NCBI GenBank assembly: GCA_023512375.1
Contig: JAILZS010000020.1
Location: forward strand, 1 to 45,732
Direction: 5' to 3'
Length of the DNA stretch: 45,732 bases
DNA from: Bacillota bacterium
GTDB taxonomy: Bacteria; Bacillota; Sulfobacillia; JAJZYS01; JAILZS01
Below are positions 14,871 to 21,557 of the stretch, piece after piece. The notes beneath the pieces were generated by a model that worked only from the letters and a program-made list of their open reading frames with translations, searched no databases and had not been told where the DNA came from. The first letter of the stretch is position 1. Each line of letters begins with the position of its first letter. The position numbers and the translations under genes are program-made.

Positions 14871-15232
14871 GCCGCCTCACCGCCTTCCGCGTCGTACCGG
14901 GCCGAGTCCCGCACGGCCTCCTGGACCGCGAGGGCGCGGAACGCCCGCCACACGTGCCCGCGCCCGCGGTACTCCATGAGCCGGCGGATCCAGTCCACCG
15001 CCGAGTCGCCGTACTCGATCGGCCACCGCCCGAGCCCGAGCGCCGCCCCGAGCCCGGCGACGAGCACCGCGAGCGCCAGGCGCTCGGGAAGCGGCATGGC
15101 GCCCTGCATGACGATCTTCATGCCCAGCATGCCGCCGACTCCGGTCAGCGCCAGGGAGAGGGCGTCGTAGTTCGCCACCCACTTGAACGACTGGCGGTAG
15201 TTCACCGGCACCTTCACCTGCAAGCCGCTCAC
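14867..15232 (-). CDS. PrgI/VirB3-like T4SS membrane protein
   Basis: The 121-aa protein starts VSGLQVKVPVNYRQSFKW and has two adjacent hydrophobic helices (about residues 25-45 and 50-68). It then has WPIEYGDSAVDWIRRLMEYR, matching the PrgI-family end in which the second helix is followed by an amphipathic helix. The position directly upstream of VirB4 is also typical of VirB3/PrgI. The GTG at 15232 lies one base after the VirB6 TGA. It would anchor VirB4 at the membrane. Confidence 0.75.
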   Translation of the reverse strand: MSGLQVKVPVNYRQSFKWVANYDALSLALTGVGGMLGMKIVMQGAMPLPERLALAVLVAGLGAALGLGRWPIEYGDSAVDWIRRLMEYRGRGHVWRAFRALAVQEAVRDSARYDAEGGEAA

Positions 15233-15233
15233 C

Positions 15234-17417
15234 TCACTCCAGTCGCCCAGGCGTCTTCGGGGTCCACTCCCGCTGGCGCCTGAGGCGCTCGACGATGGGG
15301 TTGTACTTGACCGCGAGCGCCCTGGCCTTCGCGTTGTACTCCTCGATCTCGCCATGGCTGGCGTCCGGCGCGGGAGGAGGGCCGAGCTCCTCCCGCATGG
15401 CCTCCCGCGCCTGGGGGCTCATCGTCCTCTCGCCCGAGTCGCGCACGGCGCTCTCGACCCGCGCAGATTGGACATGCGCCGCCATCGCCTGGGCGGCGAT
15501 GGGACGGTCGATCTCCTCCGGCCCGAGGCCGTGGGCGACGGCGCCGGCGGTGTGCGCGTGGTCCTCGTACTCGTGCCTGGCCGCGTAGCCGAGCGCGACC
15601 GAGGTCTCCAGGCCGCGGCCGAGCGTGACGCGCGGCTGGTAGGCGAGCGAGGCGGCCGTGCGCGCCGCCTGGATCACCGGCTTCGCACCGGCGTATGCGA
15701 TCGGCGCCACCGCCTTCGCGCCCGCGCCCGCCGCCCTTGCCCCGGTCTCCGCCGCGGCCATCGCCCCGAACAGAACGGGGTCGGCCGCCATCGCGGTCGA
15801 CTTGAGGCCCTGCCAAGCCTCGCCCGCCCGCTCGGCCGCACCAGACGCGGCGGAGGAAAGGCCGGAGGCGGCGCTCTTGAGCCCGCCCGACACGGCCTTG
15901 CCCAGCCTCGTGCCGGCAAGGCGCTCCCCGACCGAGGGCCCCTGCGCCCACCGCATGGCCGCCGCCTTCGCGCGCTCCTGGCGCTGGCGGCCCATCTCCG
16001 ACAGCGCGGCGCCCATGGGCGACATGCGCGCGGCCGACCGCGCCTCGCGCGAGAGGAGGCTTCCGGCCGCGACCCCCAGGGCCAAGCCCGCCACTCCTGC
16101 CGTCCTGTGCCCTACGATCTGCTGGAGCATGCCCGGCGCCCTCGTGACGAGCGCGATCGCGCCGATGCCGACGAACAGCCGAACGATGGGACTGCCCCCA
16201 GGAGTCGAAAAGATGAGCCACGCGACGTACCACGCGATCGCCATCGCCATCTGGGTGAGGATCGCCCCGACCGCCTCGCTGAAGTTCCACTCGAACGCGT
16301 TCTTGTTCCCCGTGAAGGTGAGCGCCGCGGTCACCGGCAGAAGGCCGACGTAGAAGATCAGGTCGACCATCCGCATCACCCAGCTCACGCACGCCCACAG
16401 GAGAAGCGCGGCGATGACGAGCAGGGACGTGGGGTATAGGAGCGCGCCCAGCACCGTGGCGGCGCCGGCGAAGATGCCCAGGGTGATGTGGTTCGACCCG
16501 CCGTTGAGCGCGGATGCCGCGGCCACCATCGTGGTCGTGACGCGGTTGGCCAGGCCCAGGAACATGGCCAAGAACGGGTAGCCCGCCAGGAACACCGCCA
16601 CGTACACGGTCGCGGCCTCGAACACCTCGGTCATGTCGCGCGGCTTTGGGCTCATCTGGGAGAGCGCCCGCGTGAACGATCCCCAGGCGAGGCCGAACAG
16701 GGCGACGCCGACCGACACGAGCGCGCTCACCTTCCAGAACTCGGAGGCCGCGCTCGCGACGACTCCCTTGCCGGTGAGCGACTCCGGGTTGAAGACGGTG
16801 GCGCTGAGCAGCGCCGTCGCCAGATACATGAGCGGGTTCACGATCAGCGTCCGGATCAAACCGCCGATGAACGTGGCGAACAGGTTGAGCCAGTTCGCGG
16901 GGTTGAAGATCGAGAGAAACCCGAAGAACCCGCCTCCGCTCTTGCTGCCGCTTCCCCCGCCGCCCGACCCGTTTGCCGTCTGGCACGTTCCCGTGCGGAT
17001 CTGGGTCGGAGTGCAGGCGGTCGAGGTGGTACCGGATGATCCAGAGGACGACGAACTCTGACCGGACGAACCGCCGGAGGACGACGAACCCTTGCCGCCT
17101 GAACCGCTTGCCGTCTGGCACGTTCCCGTCCGGATCTGGGTGGGAGTGCATTGGTTCCCAGCGCTGCCCGACGAGCCGGAGGACGAGCCCTTGCCCGACG
17201 ATGCGCCGGACGAGGCGCCGCTAACCGGGCCGCGCGCGCCGGAAGAAGCGGCTCCCTGTCCGGGCAGAAGCGACCCGCCAAACCCTCCTCCGACGCCCCC
17301 ATGGCGGACGGTCGTGGCCGACGTGGCGCTGGGAGCGGCGAACGCGAAGCCATGCGGCGCCGCGGTGACCACGGCCGTCATGAGGAGCGCTGCTCCAAGA
17401 GCATGCCAAATCCGCAT
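15234..17417 (-). CDS. VirB6/TrbL-like T4SS channel protein with repeat-bearing N-terminus
   Basis: This 727-aa protein begins with a signal peptide (residues ~1-28, ending AFA). A Ser/Gly-rich extracellular stretch (~30-170) contains two copies of CTPTQIRTGTCQT. About seven membrane helices lie between ~180 and ~430. A long Ala-rich, charged C-terminal domain follows (~450-727). This matches VirB6/TrbL channel subunits of single-membrane T4SS. The ATG at 17417 follows GGGAGGCGACGTGG. Upstream lies VirB2, now separated by a membrane gene, and downstream PrgI and VirB4. The Cys-bounded repeats outside the membrane are unusual. Confidence 0.82.
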   Translation of the reverse strand: MRIWHALGAALLMTAVVTAAPHGFAFAAPSATSATTVRHGGVGGGFGGSLLPGQGAASSGARGPVSGASSGASSGKGSSSGSSGSAGNQCTPTQIRTGTCQTASGSGGKGSSSSGGSSGQSSSSSGSSGTTSTACTPTQIRTGTCQTANGSGGGGSGSKSGGGFFGFLSIFNPANWLNLFATFIGGLIRTLIVNPLMYLATALLSATVFNPESLTGKGVVASAASEFWKVSALVSVGVALFGLAWGSFTRALSQMSPKPRDMTEVFEAATVYVAVFLAGYPFLAMFLGLANRVTTTMVAAASALNGGSNHITLGIFAGAATVLGALLYPTSLLVIAALLLWACVSWVMRMVDLIFYVGLLPVTAALTFTGNKNAFEWNFSEAVGAILTQMAMAIAWYVAWLIFSTPGGSPIVRLFVGIGAIALVTRAPGMLQQIVGHRTAGVAGLALGVAAGSLLSREARSAARMSPMGAALSEMGRQRQERAKAAAMRWAQGPSVGERLAGTRLGKAVSGGLKSAASGLSSAASGAAERAGEAWQGLKSTAMAADPVLFGAMAAAETGARAAGAGAKAVAPIAYAGAKPVIQAARTAASLAYQPRVTLGRGLETSVALGYAARHEYEDHAHTAGAVAHGLGPEEIDRPIAAQAMAAHVQSARVESAVRDSGERTMSPQAREAMREELGPPPAPDASHGEIEEYNAKARALAVKYNPIVERLRRQREWTPKTPGRLE
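16971..17150 (-). repeat. Duplicated Cys-bounded motif within virB6
   Basis: Two 45-bp segments (16971-17015 and 17106-17150) differ at only a few bases and encode CTPTQIRTGTCQTA twice, 45 codons apart in a Ser/Gly linker. They look like a recent tandem duplication of a small disulfide loop. Confidence 0.85.
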
Positions 17418-17513
17418 CCACGTCGCCTCCCGCCCTCAAGCCCGTTTCGCGTCGGATCCACGGGCCGATTCCGAACCCGCCTTGCCACAGCGGTCGCCAT
17501 GCCAAGTCGCCTT

Positions 17514-18080
17514 CTATGCCATCTCCGCGTCCGCCCCGTCACCTGCGGATTCTTCGGAGCCACCGTTGTCCTCGGAGCCGGCACGTTCCCTCCGGGAGGA
17601 AGGCAAGGCGATGTCCACGACGAGCGCGACGATGAACAACAGCACCCAAGCCTCGATACCTACGGCGAAGTTGCGCGGGACGTACGGCAAAGAAACCCGC
17701 TCGATCAGCCGCAACGGCCAGACGACCGGCACTCGCGCGACGTACGAGCTGAGTGCTCGCATGATGTCGAAGAACGGTCCTCGGTAATTCGCAGGCCACG
17801 GAATCGCCCAGAACCAGCACATGCTGTACATGACAACGGCAGCGTCCAGAGGGGCAACGACAGCCATGTATGCTACATCGCCAAACCCCCTGGCCGGAAG
17901 CCGAGGCCGCAACAGGAACAGGCCGAAGTACACGGGAGCGACGATGAACACGATGGCCGCCACACCGTAGACGATGACAAAGCCCGCGACAGGCAAGGCC
18001 ACATGCAGGGCGAACCAGATGAGCGGCGAGATGATGATTGCGAACGCCAGCAGGAGATACACGAGCGCCTCGAAGACCAT
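17514..18080 (-). CDS. Predicted membrane protein inserted between VirB2 and VirB6 genes
   Basis: The 188-aa protein has about five hydrophobic helices (VFEALVYLLLAFAIIISPLI, VAGFVIVYGVAAIVFIVAPV, further helices near residues 80 and 105, and VLLFIVALVVDIAL), then an acidic Ser/Glu/Gly tail. ATG 18080 follows GGAGGCGATCCC. Base composition is less GC-rich than that of the flanking T4SS genes, similar to the cargo islands, but I find no flanking repeats. The terminator at 18105-18134 precedes it. Its role is unknown; a transfer-related or exclusion-type protein is possible. Confidence 0.55.
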   Translation of the reverse strand: MVFEALVYLLLAFAIIISPLIWFALHVALPVAGFVIVYGVAAIVFIVAPVYFGLFLLRPRLPARGFGDVAYMAVVAPLDAAVVMYSMCWFWAIPWPANYRGPFFDIMRALSSYVARVPVVWPLRLIERVSLPYVPRNFAVGIEAWVLLFIVALVVDIALPSSRRERAGSEDNGGSEESAGDGADAEMA

Positions 18081-18104
18081 GGGATCGCCTCCGTCAAGAA
18101 GCAC

Positions 18105-18134
18105 GAAGGCCCGCCCCCCGCGGGGCGGGCCTTC
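18105..18134 (-). terminator. Terminator-like hairpin after the VirB2-like gene
   Basis: A perfect 13-bp stem (GAAGGCCCGCCCC with GGGGCGGGCCTTC) and loop CCGC begins 3 bp after the pilin stop. There is no T-run. Confidence 0.7.
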
Positions 18135-18137
18135 GGG

Positions 18138-18512
18138 TCAGCCTCCGCTCGGGGTGAACGGGACGCTGATGCCGGTGAGCCAGTTCAGCACGAGCGGGGC
18201 GAACGTGAGCAGGAGGATGAGCTCGATCGAGACGGTGATCGCCTTCGTGCCGTTCATCTGCAGCTGCGGGTTATGCACCATGGCCCGCATCACGGCGCCG
18301 ATCACCATCACGAGCAGGAGCACGCCGTACAGGATGAGCCGGAGCGTCGCGGCCATGTTCTCCATCGGCGTGACGACGGCCGTGACGATCGAACCGCTGG
18401 CGTGGCCGAAGTTGATGGTCTCCGCAGACGCGAGGGCCGGCACGAGGAGCGACGCGCCGATCGCGCCCGCTGCCGCCGCGAGGCGCCGCGCGGAGGCTCC
18501 GAGTCGCTTCAC
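18138..18512 (-). CDS. VirB2/TrbC-like T4SS pilin
   Basis: The 124-aa protein has an N-terminal signal (LAAAAGAIGASLLVPALASA) with likely cleavage after ASA. A mature part follows with two hydrophobic helices (TLRLILYGVLLLVMVIGAVM and ITVSIELILLLTFAPLVLNW) separated by a short polar loop. This is the TrbC/VirB2 layout. GTG 18512 follows GGAAGGGAAGCCC. Strong hairpins on both sides (18569-18596 and 18105-18134) make a separate, abundant mRNA segment likely. It sits between the transglycosylase and VirB6 genes as in VirB operons. Confidence 0.78.
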   Translation of the reverse strand: MKRLGASARRLAAAAGAIGASLLVPALASAETINFGHASGSIVTAVVTPMENMAATLRLILYGVLLLVMVIGAVMRAMVHNPQLQMNGTKAITVSIELILLLTFAPLVLNWLTGISVPFTPSGG

Positions 18513-18545
18513 GGGCTTCCCTTCCTTCCAAACGCAAGATCTTGC

Positions 18546-18596
18546 GGGGGGACGGTCCCCCGATGAAAAGGTCCCGGGCGCAAGCGCCCGGGACCT
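18546..18596 (-). terminator. Double hairpin after the transglycosylase gene
   Basis: A perfect 12-bp stem (AGGTCCCGGGCG with CGCCCGGGACCT, loop CAAG) at 18569-18596 overlaps the gene end and is followed on the minus strand by TTTTCATC, a good intrinsic terminator. A second GGGGGA/TCCCCC stem lies at 18546-18562, before the pilin ribosome site. Confidence 0.75.
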
Positions 18597-19333
18597 CAGG
18601 AAGGAGTGCCCGCCGAAGGCGGCGCGCCGGCGGCGCCCATCGCGGAGAACTCGCCGTAATACGCCATGACGTCGTCCACGTACTGCGCGGTCGTGATCCC
18701 CTGGTTCGCCCCCCAGGACTCGACCACGGGCTCCTGCGACAGGACGGACCAGTCCGACGTGCCGTACATGGAGACCCACTGCTCCGGCGCGCCGGGACCG
18801 GCGTTGTACCCCGCCGCCACGAGCGGCAGGTCGCCGTGGAACATGGCGTCCAGGCTGTCGAGGTAGCCCACGCCCGCCATGAGGTTCGTGAGCGGGTCGA
18901 GGGGGTTCTGGCCGGCCGAGAAGTGCGACGGCTCGACCTGCATGAGGCCCAAGGCGCCGCTTGCCGACACGGCCACGGGATCGCCGCCGCTCTCCTGCAT
19001 CATGACCGCCTGCACGAAGGCCACGTCAACGCACGGCTGCTGCCTCGCGCAGTAGTAGTCCACCACCTGCGTCTCGAGGGGAAGCCATGTCACGGCCACG
19101 GCCTGCGCCCCCGCCCCGGACCACGCCGGCGTCTGGGGTCCCGGCATCTGGCCGCAGACGCTCTCGGCGCACGTCGCCACCACGCTCTGCGAGCCGCCGA
19201 GCCCGAACACGTAGTGCCCGATGGACAGCACGACCATGGCCGGCACGAACAGGCTCGCCATGAGGGCGAACATGGCCGCGGCCAGCGCGTAGGGAAGAAG
19301 GCGGCGCCAGCGCCAAGCCTGGAGCACTGCCAC
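18596..19333 (-). CDS. VirB1-like lytic transglycosylase (SLT domain)
   Basis: The 245-aa protein has an N-terminal membrane anchor (about residues 11-37) and an SLT domain. AFVQAVMMQESGGDPVAVSA carries the catalytic Glu114, then GALGLMQVEP and LVAAGYNAGPGAPE. These are the usual motifs of Slt/VirB1 enzymes that open peptidoglycan for T4SS assembly. GTG 19333 lies 2 bp after the TAG of the YdjM-like gene. It is followed by a strong terminator and the VirB2-like pilin. Confidence 0.9.
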   Translation of the reverse strand: MAVLQAWRWRRLLPYALAAAMFALMASLFVPAMVVLSIGHYVFGLGGSQSVVATCAESVCGQMPGPQTPAWSGAGAQAVAVTWLPLETQVVDYYCARQQPCVDVAFVQAVMMQESGGDPVAVSASGALGLMQVEPSHFSAGQNPLDPLTNLMAGVGYLDSLDAMFHGDLPLVAAGYNAGPGAPEQWVSMYGTSDWSVLSQEPVVESWGANQGITTAQYVDDVMAYYGEFSAMGAAGAPPSAGTPS

Positions 19334-19335
19334 GG

Positions 19336-19953
19336 CTAGCGCACCCGCACGAGCGCGAGAAGAACGCGCGGAAGGTCGTGCCCGCCGACGAGGGCGAGCC
19401 CTCCCAGCATGAGCAGGAGGACGGCGGCCTCGCCGAGGCTGCCCACCCGCACCGACGGCCAGCGCAGGCGGATCTCCCTCCCGGATAACGGCCACAGGAG
19501 CCGCTCCCCGCTCACGTTCAGCTCGTCCAAGGCGAGGTGGCTCAGGTAGCCCACCGCCACCCCGAGCGCCACCGTCGCCGCGAGTCCCCTCGCCGCCGCC
19601 AAGAGGACGACAAGGGCGACGATCCCCGCGATACCCGCCGCCACGAGCGAGTGCGTCGGACCGCGATGCCACAACACGCCGCCGGGAATCCGCCTGCCCA
19701 CATGTCCGAACGAACGGCTGCCGTTGCCGAACGGACCTGGTTCGTAGCGTTCGACCTTGCCGCCGACCCGGGCGACACCGGGAAGGGGGACGTACCGGCC
19801 GTACATGCTCCCCGGGTGGTCCACGTCGGGAAGAGGCGCCGCCAGCGCGCTCGCCGCGAGGAACGGCAGGAGGTGCGCCCCAGATTGTCCCAAGGCCGAC
19901 GCCGCGACAGCTCCCGCGAGAAGCCCGCCGACGATGTGCGTGTGGCCGTTCAC
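19336..19953 (-). CDS. YdjM-like membrane-bound metal-dependent hydrolase family protein
   Basis: The ~205-aa protein has the histidine/aspartate motifs of the YdjM (DUF457) family: NGHTHIVGG near the start, LAAPLPDVDHPGS, HRGPTHSL and GYLSHLALDELN, spread over about four membrane helices. The family is linked with metal-dependent hydrolysis, but its substrates are not well defined. GGGGGTGATC precedes the GTG at 19953, which I prefer over the GTG at 19962. It overlaps no neighbour and is followed after 2 bp by the transglycosylase start, so the two are likely co-translated. Confidence 0.8.
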   Translation of the reverse strand: MNGHTHIVGGLLAGAVAASALGQSGAHLLPFLAASALAAPLPDVDHPGSMYGRYVPLPGVARVGGKVERYEPGPFGNGSRSFGHVGRRIPGGVLWHRGPTHSLVAAGIAGIVALVVLLAAARGLAATVALGVAVGYLSHLALDELNVSGERLLWPLSGREIRLRWPSVRVGSLGEAAVLLLMLGGLALVGGHDLPRVLLALVRVR

Positions 19954-20017
19954 CGGGATCACCCCCGAAGAACGGCGAGCGGCGCCCCCTTTGCTTGGGG
20001 ACGCCGCCGCCGGTAGC

Positions 20018-20227
20018 CTACCGCGGGCTGGCCGACTTCTTGAGCCACCTCCCTGCCGCCACGACCACCGGGATCGAGGCGAGCGCGATGGCGATGCCGA
20101 GCGGGTCGTGGAGGTTGAACAGCCGCCCGCCCTGGGCGAAAACGATCGCCCAGCAGATGGCGGCGCTCACCGCCGCCGTGACGCTCTCCTCGCGGGCCGT
20201 AAGGCCCGCCTGCGCGCGGGTCTCCAC
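20018..20227 (-). CDS. 69-aa two-helix membrane protein
   Basis: GTG 20227 with GGGGAGGGAT upstream gives 69 aa with two hydrophobic helices (AVSAAICWAIVFAQGG and LGIAIALASIPVVVAAG) and a basic C-terminus (RWLKKSASPR). The layout is that of small holin-like or accessory T4SS membrane proteins, but nothing decisive is visible. It sits between hairpins (20256-20279 and a weaker one at 19981-20004) in the T4SS operon. Confidence 0.55.
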   Translation of the reverse strand: METRAQAGLTAREESVTAAVSAAICWAIVFAQGGRLFNLHDPLGIAIALASIPVVVAAGRWLKKSASPR

Positions 20228-20255
20228 TTGGCCATCCCTCCCCAACCAACGGCCA

Positions 20256-20279
20256 GGGGCCGCGCCAGAGCGCGGCCCC
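20256..20279 (-). terminator. Hairpin after the AAA-type ATPase gene
   Basis: A 9-bp perfect stem (GGGGCCGCG with CGCGGCCCC, loop CCAGAG) lies between the ATPase stop and the 69-aa gene. There is no T-run. Confidence 0.55.
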
Positions 20280-20294
20280 CTATGGCAGACGGTG

Positions 20295-21476
20295 TCACTC
20301 CAGGCGCAACGCCGTGTACACCTCCAGCATTGGATCGACCACGGCCAGGCGCCCGGCCGGAAGGGGCGCGGTGAGGAGCGGTGCAAGCTCCCCAAGAACG
20401 GGCTCGACGGCGTCGGCGGCGACAGGCGACGCGAACGCCCTGGAGGCGAAGACCCTCGCGAGCGCCCGAAGGGCGTCCTCCGGCAGGGATCCGACCTCCC
20501 CCGGCAGGAACTTGAGCGTGATCTCCGCCGGCGCGCCCAAAAGCGCCTGCGACACCTCCCGCTCGCCAACGGCGCCCCGGCTGCGCCAGAACGCGAGGTT
20601 CCCAAGCATCTGCAGGGCGGCGGGATGACCGAGCGAAGCCGACACGAGCCTGCTAAGCTCGTCACGATCCACGACGATGCCCGCCCGCGCGAACCCGTCC
20701 TCGAGCACCCGCAGGCCGTCCGAAGGCGCAAGCGGACCCACCTCCACCACGCTCCACATCCGAGGAACCGAAGGGTGGCCCCGACGAAGGAACTCATGGT
20801 CTGCCAAGGTTCCGCACAGGCACAGCACCAGCGGAAGGCGACGTACGACCGTGGCATCGCTTTCCCACAGCGTTTTCAGGTAACCGGCCAGCCAGGGCTC
20901 GCGGCTGGCATCTTCGATCTCGTCCAGCGCCAGAAGGACACCCGCGGCGCGCGCCTCCTCGCGCAGGCGCTCGAGTAGGGCGGCAACCCGCTCGGGGCGC
21001 GCCACGACCGGGGCATCCTGCCGCACCGCCTCGAAGTCGATCTCCACCACGCCGAACAGGCCCACCCGCCGGACGTACCTGCTGAGCATGGCGAACAGGT
21101 CGTGCCAGGTGCCAACGGTTCGCGATATTCCTTCGAGAACCGCCGCGCCTATGTCCGTCTCGGTTCTCACGCCGCTCAGCGACACATGGACCGGCACGAA
21201 GTTGTATCTGGCCGCCGCCATGCGCTCCACGTACCGGACAAGCGAGCTTTTTCCCAGGCCACGGCCTCCGCGCAGGAAGAAGGCCGCCTGACGTCCCTCG
21301 CTTGCCGTCCTCATCCCGCGGTTCTCCAGGAGGTCGATCTCCGCTTCGCGCCCGTAGAGAAGCTCCTCCGGCAAAGCCTGCTCTGGATAGAAGGGGCTCG
21401 TTGAGCGCACGGCCGCGCACCTCCACGCCGTGCTGTACGCTTCGCGCGGGCGGAAATCCTGGAACTCCACCGCCAT
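20295..21476 (-). CDS. AAA/STAND-type ATPase
   Basis: The 393-aa protein has FFLRGGRGLGKSSLV (Walker A, residues 70-77) and VLLALDEIEDA (Walker B with catalytic Glu, about 180-190). A lid and C-terminal helical part follow (SLGHPAALQMLGNLAFWRSRG), resembling ORC/Cdc6-like and STAND ATPases. ELLYGREAEIDLL before Walker A is the box seen in that group. The ATG at 21476 follows GGGGGAGGGCGGCC. It lies within the T4SS unit, yet is not VirB11: it lacks the Asp-box and His-box of secretion ATPases. Roles in DNA handling or regulation are possible. Confidence 0.7.
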   Translation of the reverse strand: MAVEFQDFRPREAYSTAWRCAAVRSTSPFYPEQALPEELLYGREAEIDLLENRGMRTASEGRQAAFFLRGGRGLGKSSLVRYVERMAAARYNFVPVHVSLSGVRTETDIGAAVLEGISRTVGTWHDLFAMLSRYVRRVGLFGVVEIDFEAVRQDAPVVARPERVAALLERLREEARAAGVLLALDEIEDASREPWLAGYLKTLWESDATVVRRLPLVLCLCGTLADHEFLRRGHPSVPRMWSVVEVGPLAPSDGLRVLEDGFARAGIVVDRDELSRLVSASLGHPAALQMLGNLAFWRSRGAVGEREVSQALLGAPAEITLKFLPGEVGSLPEDALRALARVFASRAFASPVAADAVEPVLGELAPLLTAPLPAGRLAVVDPMLEVYTALRLE

Positions 21477-21522
21477 GGCCGCCCTCCCCCGCTTCCATGA
21501 CCCGTCACTTCGTTGAAAGAAA

Positions 21523-21554
21523 AGGCCGCGCGCGGAACTTCCCGCGCGCGGCCT
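21523..21554 (-). terminator. Intrinsic terminator after the 784-aa gene
   Basis: A 13-bp GC stem (AGGCCGCGCGCGG with CCGCGCGCGGCCT) is followed on the minus strand by TTTTCTTTC. Confidence 0.8.
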
Positions 21555-21557
21555 CGG

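Noticed and set aside
17418-18137. Third cargo island around the membrane gene between VirB2 and VirB6
   Set aside because: I found no flanking direct repeats; the only shared bases are ribosome-site-like CGCCTCC stretches.
20018-20227. Naming the 69-aa protein a phage holin
   Set aside because: Two helices and a basic tail are too general, and no phage lysis gene accompanies it; the transglycosylase belongs to the T4SS.
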